A stretch of DNA of 64,000 nucleotides. It comes from a bacterium. Lineage in GTDB: Bacteria > JAJVIF01. The stretch covers positions 1,194,598 through 1,258,597 of the forward strand of contig JAJVIF010000001.1 in assembly GCA_022072165.1 (NCBI GenBank), in the 5' to 3' direction. A program made the position numbers and the translations under genes. Position 1 is the first letter of the stretch; every line of letters starts with the position of its first letter. Under the pieces are notes generated by a model. The model saw nothing but the letters and a program-made list of their open reading frames with translations. It did not search any database and was not told the DNA's origin. Below are positions 60,101 through 64,000 of this stretch, piece after piece.

Positions 60101-60845
60101 CGGCACCCTGACAGTCTGGCGCTGGTACGGTGTCCCGGTGTACAGCATGTGGGATGTCGGACTGACCAACGCGCTTTTCTACCTGCCGGACTACTCCATG
60201 GTGAACGCGCAGTTTGGTCCGACCTACATCGAGTGGAACTTTTCCTCCCCCACTGCACCGTCTGCACCGACCCCGCAGGGCTACGGCGGGATGGCGTATC
60301 TGGATCCCCTCGATGCCACCGCCGCCGCTCAGATCGGCTATGTCGATACGGTCGCGAACTACGGCGCCCCGGCAGAGGCATACACCGTCGGGAATGGCAA
60401 CAAGGTCCGTCCGAACATCTTTTGCTTCGGACTGAACACCTACAACCCAGCGGGGGTCATCGGGCTCAACACGGTGAGCTTCAATCCCCTCCTGGTGCCG
60501 CCACCGAATCAGCTCATCACGAACAAGCCCTACTCCACCACGGACTATGTCGGAGTGGCGCGGGGCCGGATGAACGCGCTGGCCTTCTCGGTCGCGAACC
60601 AGAACAAAGTGCTGACCCACGAACTGGGACACGCCCTCGGAGTCCGTCATTCCGACACCGGGTCCGCCGGGTCCTCGCCGGATACGGTGAAGTACGGGGC
60701 CGCTGGTGTTGGAATCATGCGACCGGCGGTCAACACCACGGAAGCTGCTCTCTGGACCGCCAGCGAGATCGACCTCATGCGGGGCATCGATCGGGATGTG
60801 GTCAACAACAACATCATGCGTGGTCCTTACTACGAAGGCGGCTAA
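57135..60845 (+). CDS. giant modular lipoprotein: shared N-domain, three PKD domains, metzincin protease
   Basis: A 1236-residue secreted lipoprotein. GTG 57135 follows AAGGAGG; lipobox ALTIGC. Residues about 45-420 are the shared N-domain (TARHPFQLG, DLHIFDVRGILIL, TPIGWNVMPMG, LDACYGQSAI, YFLPEFSRKEAWDV, VSAKDWQ). Three PKD domains follow, each introduced by DPP-x-A or PPVAV and with the GDG turn (NPGDGTGWVDNG, MDFGDGGGFGAW). Next comes an Ig-like segment (GCLITGVTGPVSLNVGESAN). The C-terminal 350 residues end in the zinc site HELGHALGVRH (1162-1172; HExxHxxGxxH) with a likely Met-turn, GIMRPAV. This is a metzincin endopeptidase displayed at the surface. A tandem paralog follows. Confidence 0.85.
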   Translation: MSHPVTRSPLLLLWSLLLIALTIGCSGKGGARQPASPDSPQESSISEAGADSWDTTVLGFLSGVIHPDGTVTLDELTRQGLAIGDTFDLDATEFFTQWPCRDCLQMGGISRDGFGNIRLPFTARHPFQLGQNGRYDLHIFDVRGILILRGNTLFPGIGTVPINNSNTAFTEQVLQGDPQLVLNADGYTTYFDWQAANPDYGSPRNIPGNLNPFKRFFTDPDNSPFDPLTPIGWNVMPMGSAEETQEFILSSSRLSALGSVPFAFVLDACYGQSAIRTTRGNPQYFLPEFSRKEAWDVQVRVLSNNLQAGDRTSRAVIEVSAKDWQELSSVNGAFPTNNLGNSVRFQSRIKEVRATIPGVSIADVRTSTPSGGGGSNANPWRFTLTLRNELQNLSQGPVYGLVAVRDDLYNVATEGPQRIPAPATPGGTPKEGMNIKDYTAYQYFETAIGPPVDDPPIADLSLTQPRIVLTGTTITLNGALSEDDIGGTGGIVMWEFDPEGTGTWIDNSAAIPPWEYAHVYTTPPNTQTIYNAALRVWDSGGQSATTSIQISVTTTPDAPPVAVLTPPANPWEIFTGDSTTINGSLSTDDFGIIKYEMNPGDGTGWVDNGLNPILNHTYNAPGVTTVYTVQLRVTDTALQTHTVSRNLTVIVIDDPPVANLIASPNNGNAPLLVNFDASGSTDDNAVIEYRMDFGDGGGFGAWQASPFFTYTYIPFLDQNFTATVQVRDASLQVDSATANISVTVPGGCLITGVTGPVSLNVGESANYSVVGAGLVTYQWTETSPNIQFVGPTNGPTVTVLALTNSAVLGGTQFTISGNGGTCSINQDITVFDLVVTGPAHSRQYVNRAENGNDTDSIGTRVTVNAAVVPGLAGINVTYNFQDPDEPSYQYIDDLGIHSLETDVLDNDNRGDARRPDGTANPLDPTSTKYQNGYEELPGPVYVSQTIRSTNGIGTTSAVYATSRFGGDNYQFAASADPAGNGFQISRTAAGTLTVWRWYGVPVYSMWDVGLTNALFYLPDYSMVNAQFGPTYIEWNFSSPTAPSAPTPQGYGGMAYLDPLDATAAAQIGYVDTVANYGAPAEAYTVGNGNKVRPNIFCFGLNTYNPAGVIGLNTVSFNPLLVPPPNQLITNKPYSTTDYVGVARGRMNALAFSVANQNKVLTHELGHALGVRHSDTGSAGSSPDTVKYGAAGVGIMRPAVNTTEAALWTASEIDLMRGIDRDVVNNNIMRGPYYEGG

Positions 60846-60874
60846 ACCGGTCGCCTGACCCATGAATAACTCGC

Positions 60875-60902
60875 ACGCCCCGGCCCACTGCCGGGGCGTT
60901 TT
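60875..60902 (+). terminator. terminator of the metzincin lipoprotein gene
   Basis: ACGCCCCGGC and GCCGGGGCGT form a perfect 10-bp stem with a 5-base loop and a TTTT tail, 30 bases after the stop. It separates the two tandem paralogs into two transcripts. Confidence 0.85.
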
Positions 60903-61032
60903 GCTGCACGACGCGCTGGAGTCCCGATCAAGAGGGATTGACCCCGATAAATCTCCCTTTAGAAGCGTGCATGGACAGTAATTCGAGTCCCTACCTGTTT
61001 CAGGGACCGATCGACCACGAGGTGGCGCACGT

Positions 61033-64000
61033 ATGTCCCGCACGTCGGCTGCTGGTTCCCTCTTCTTCGGACTGCTGAGCCGGATCAGCCTGCTCCTCCT
61101 CTTCATCGCGCTGGGACTGATGAGCTGTGGACGTGGCGCGGGCTCTCCCCTCGCCCCCGGCACACCATCGGCTGGGTTGCCCTCACCGGAGGCTCCGACG
61201 GCTCTTGCACAGGCATCCTGGCAGAGCGGAGCTTCATCCCTCTTCGGCCTGGTGACCGGCACCATCCATCCGGATGGCACGGTTGAGGTCGATCCTCCAC
61301 GTCAGGCGGTGGCGGTCGGCAACATTTATGACCTCGATGCCACACAATTCTTCACCAATGCCCCCTGTCGCGACTGCGCCCGGCTCTCAGGATTCGCCGG
61401 GGTCGCGCCACAACGACTCGGCCTCGATTTCACGATCCGGCATCCCTTCCCGGACACCCTGCCCCGTCGCGATCTGCATGTCTTTGATGTACGGGGCATT
61501 TTGATCCTCCCGGGCACCACCACCATCGAGGGACTCACCGCGCCGGTGAATACCGGCCTCACGACCATCGAAACGCAAATCCTGCAGGGTGCCCCCGGCC
61601 TCGTGACCAATGCCGATGGCTTCACCACGCACTTTGACTACCACGGCGATGACCCCCGGTATCGTCCGGGTGCGCCGCCCATTCCCGGCAATCTCAATGC
61701 GTTTAAACGCTTCTTCGAGGACGCTGCCACTCCCCTCTTCCAGCCCGCGACCCCCAGCGGCTGGAACGTGCTCGCGATGGGCGCAGGGCCTGAGACACAG
61801 CGCTACATCCTGGACACGACCCGCATGACGCAGCCTCTGAGTTTCGCGTTCGTGGTCGATGCCCGGTGGGGGGAGTCAGCGATTAAGGCGACCCGGACGA
61901 ATCCCACCTACTATCTGCCAGCCTTCAATCGGCAAGAGGCCTGGCGTGTTGATTGCGCGATCACAGGCAACAATCTCCAGGGAGGCGACATGACCTCCAG
62001 TGCCACCCTGGAGCTCACGGTCTATGACTGGCAGGCAAATGCTGAGGTGGCATCACAGTTCCCGGATCCGTCCCAACCGGGCGAAGTCCCCTGGGCAGGG
62101 GATGTGGGGAAAGTGGAAGCCATCGTGCCGGGGCTCAGCACCCTCGATGAAGCCACAGACCCAGTGAGCGGCGGCGGAACGCCGGCGAGTCCCTACCTGT
62201 ACCGGCTCACCATCAACAATGATCAGCAGGCGGTGGCCGGTACTTACTGGGGCGTTGCGGCGGTCCGGGATCAGCTCTATCTGGCAGGCCTCTCCGGCCC
62301 CGGAGGCATCCCGGAGCTACCGGGTGTCAACCAGGGGTTTGATCTCAAGGACTACTCCACCTATGTGGTCTTTCAGCTGGCGGTCGCGCCACCAGTCGAT
62401 GATCCGCCCGTGGCAGATGCCACCGCGACCGCCCCCACCAGTGTCCTGATGGGCGAGGCTGTGCTGCTGGATGGCTCCCGTTCGGCGGATGACGGCGCGA
62501 TCACGAAGTACGAATGGGATCCTGGGGATGGGTCCGGGTGGCAGGATCGGGGGCTTACGCCCACCCTGTCGGTCAGCTACTCCCTGCCGGTGGGTATAAA
62601 CCAGCAGATTTTCACCGCGCAGCTGCGGGTCACTGATGACGCCGCCCAGAGCAGCACAGCCAGCGTAGACATCACCGTGAGTCGCGTGGTCGACAACCCG
62701 CCGACCGCGGTCGCGTCATCATCGCCTGCGAATCCGGCACCCGGACAGCAGGTGACCCTCATTGGGTCGGCCTCCACCGATGACTTCGGGATTGTGAAGT
62801 ACCGCTGGAACCCGGGGGATGGCACGGGCTGGGTCGACAACGGCGCGACCCCGAATCGGCAGCACACCTACAGTCCCACGACCACCACCAGCTACACCGC
62901 CACGCTGGAAGTCACCGACACGTCGAACCAGACCGCCACCACCAGCACGCAGATTACGGTGACTGTCGCGAATCAGGGGCCAATCGCGAGTCTCACCGGG
63001 ACCACCCCCACCAGTGGCGCGTCGCCGCTCCAGGTCACCTTCGATGGCTCAACCTCCAGTGATGATCAGGGAATCGTGAAATTCGAGTTTGACCCCGGGG
63101 ATGGCACCGGCTGGGTGGATCGCGGCCTGGTACCTACCTATCAGCACACCTACACCGTAGCCGGCAGCACCGACTTCACCGCCCGGCTCCGGGTCACGGA
63201 TGGTCCCGGACTCACTCACACGGCCCAGACCACGATCTCCGTATCCGCCGCAGCTCCCTGCTCGCTGACCGGTATTAGTGGTGTCTCGGTGCTGAACAAC
63301 GGACAGACCATCACCCTGACAGCCCAGGGGAGTTCCGCGTCCTACGAATGGACCGAGAATTCGCCGAAGATCAGCTTTGTTGGCCCCACCAATCAGTCTT
63401 CGGTCCAGGTGGCGGCCATCGCGGGTTCCGCGAGTCTCAACGACATCACAGTGACTCTCACTGGCAGCACCCCCGGCTGTACGTTTAACAAAACCCTGAC
63501 GGTCTACACAGTCGAGCTGACCGCGCCTGCTGCAACACGGAAGCAGTACGTGAACTTCTCCAACGGGGGACCGTCCAACGAAGGAACCAATGTCCAGGTG
63601 ACTGCCCGTGTGGTCCCGGCCAAGAGTGGCGTGAATCTCGCCTTCACCTTTGTCGATCCCGACCTGCCGACCTTCAGCTATGTCTCCGGCACCTCCTGGA
63701 CCAGTGGCGGCGAAGTCGTGCAGACCGGCGACACCGACACGACAGGCAACGACAACCTGGGCGATAACCTCCGTCCCAATGGCTCATCCACCGGGCAGCC
63801 CTACACCATCGGCTACGACAACGGCGGGGGCATCTACAAAGAGAATCTGACAGTCGCCACCGATGGGAGCGGCAACGCGTCGGCCATCTTCCGGGTCTCG
63901 CGCTATGGCGGCGACAACTACCAGTTTGTTGCTACCGGCGACCCGGCAGGCGGGGGTGTCGCCATCAACGCCACCAGTCCGACGGTCACGGTCTGGCGCA
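61033..64000 (+). CDS. giant modular PKD lipoprotein, tandem paralog (truncated by window end)
   Basis: An open frame of 989 codons from ATG 61033 to the window end. Signal peptide ISLLLLFIALGLMSC with lipobox. It follows the preceding gene domain by domain: IHPDGTVEVD, PCRDCARL, IRHPFPD, DLHVFDVRGILIL, TPSGWNVLAMG, VDARWGESAI, YYLPAFNRQEAWRV and VYDWQ. Then three PKD domains (DPPVADATATAP; NPPTAVASSSPA; GPIASLTGTTPT), an Ig-like part (PCSLTGISGVSVL) and RYGGDNYQFVATGDPAGGG, which matches RFGGDNYQFAASADPAGNG of its neighbour. The region that holds the protease site in the neighbour lies beyond the window, so activity cannot be judged. A product of local duplication. Confidence 0.85.
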   Translation, partial: MSRTSAAGSLFFGLLSRISLLLLFIALGLMSCGRGAGSPLAPGTPSAGLPSPEAPTALAQASWQSGASSLFGLVTGTIHPDGTVEVDPPRQAVAVGNIYDLDATQFFTNAPCRDCARLSGFAGVAPQRLGLDFTIRHPFPDTLPRRDLHVFDVRGILILPGTTTIEGLTAPVNTGLTTIETQILQGAPGLVTNADGFTTHFDYHGDDPRYRPGAPPIPGNLNAFKRFFEDAATPLFQPATPSGWNVLAMGAGPETQRYILDTTRMTQPLSFAFVVDARWGESAIKATRTNPTYYLPAFNRQEAWRVDCAITGNNLQGGDMTSSATLELTVYDWQANAEVASQFPDPSQPGEVPWAGDVGKVEAIVPGLSTLDEATDPVSGGGTPASPYLYRLTINNDQQAVAGTYWGVAAVRDQLYLAGLSGPGGIPELPGVNQGFDLKDYSTYVVFQLAVAPPVDDPPVADATATAPTSVLMGEAVLLDGSRSADDGAITKYEWDPGDGSGWQDRGLTPTLSVSYSLPVGINQQIFTAQLRVTDDAAQSSTASVDITVSRVVDNPPTAVASSSPANPAPGQQVTLIGSASTDDFGIVKYRWNPGDGTGWVDNGATPNRQHTYSPTTTTSYTATLEVTDTSNQTATTSTQITVTVANQGPIASLTGTTPTSGASPLQVTFDGSTSSDDQGIVKFEFDPGDGTGWVDRGLVPTYQHTYTVAGSTDFTARLRVTDGPGLTHTAQTTISVSAAAPCSLTGISGVSVLNNGQTITLTAQGSSASYEWTENSPKISFVGPTNQSSVQVAAIAGSASLNDITVTLTGSTPGCTFNKTLTVYTVELTAPAATRKQYVNFSNGGPSNEGTNVQVTARVVPAKSGVNLAFTFVDPDLPTFSYVSGTSWTSGGEVVQTGDTDTTGNDNLGDNLRPNGSSTGQPYTIGYDNGGGIYKENLTVATDGSGNASAIFRVSRYGGDNYQFVATGDPAGGGVAINATSPTVTVWR

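Noticed and set aside
59145..61280. A 711-codon minus-strand open frame across the metzincin gene and the start of its paralog
   Set aside because: It spans two genuine plus-strand genes, their terminator and their start signals, and its product has no recognisable domain; an antisense frame caused by GC-rich codon use.
1..64000. CRISPR arrays, insertion sequences, prophage genes or rRNA operons
   Set aside because: No direct-repeat array, transposase, phage structural gene or rRNA sequence was seen. The Xer gene is a housekeeping type beside trmFO and not a phage integrase.

Overview
The window is GC-rich, densely coded bacterial chromosome with short intergenic gaps and many 4-base ATGA start/stop overlaps. 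No rRNA is present. The organism looks like a diderm: there are lipobox lipoproteins, two outer-membrane beta-barrels, a periplasmic YceI, c-type cytochromes and a zinc ABC importer. Several traits recall Terrabacteria-type lineages: the yaaR-holB-ricT order, a trmFO-xer pair, a c-di-AMP (ydaO/yuaA) riboswitch and an N-terminally short housekeeping sigma factor. My best guess is an uncultured or poorly studied diderm phylum, but no marker in the window fixes this. Standard stops are used throughout, including UGA.

Layout. 1-3.5 kb: cdsA, rpe and a heme lipoprotein (+). 3.5-8.9 kb: a minus-strand run rplU-rpmA-obgE-nadD-HEAT lipoprotein-hexaheme cytochrome. 8.9-16.5 kb: tRNA-Leu, yceI, yaaR-holB-ricT, a CsgG-like secreted protein and trmFO-xer. 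16.6-24.9 kb: a lone GT-A-like gene (DUF2064 family), then a minus-strand operon of three polytopic GT-C-like membrane proteins (two DUF2723) ending in a SAM hydroxide adenosyltransferase. 25-37 kb: type IV pilus motor genes pilB, pilT and pilC, split by a PD-(D/E)XK-like DUF4268 gene, an orphan c-di-AMP riboswitch and a seven-gene zinc-uptake locus. 37-39.2 kb: a decayed stretch with YD/RHS-like pieces and a leucine-rich-repeat gene broken by UGA. 39-49 kb: cupin, MoaD/ThiS-like plus BNR-repeat pair, YgjP-like metallopeptidase, a 1017-residue PKD/propeller lipoprotein, a peroxiredoxin and a flavin reductase. 49-52.6 kb: the primary sigma factor and small genes. 52.7-56.8 kb: a STAND-like ATPase, a PilB-like protein without a Walker A lysine, and tRNA-Gln/tRNA-Glu. 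57-64 kb: two tandem giant PKD lipoproteins, the first ending in a metzincin zinc-protease motif, the second cut by the window end.

The strongest candidate for something undescribed is a modular lipoprotein family with four copies here (1825, 45706 minus, 57135 and 61033). All share a lipobox and an N-terminal domain of roughly 300 residues, recognisable by HP-x-P, VFD-x-R, TP-x-GWNV, DA-x-x-G-x-SA, YLPEF-x-x-KEAW and a final DWQ-type strand. Each carries a different C-terminal module: heme c, a seven-repeat propeller, or PKD domains plus a metzincin. Other notable signals are the orphan riboswitch with a 38-codon ORF, a zinc-locus porin interrupted by one in-frame UAG but intact to its C-terminal Phe, and a primary sigma factor with a changed -10-recognition segment.
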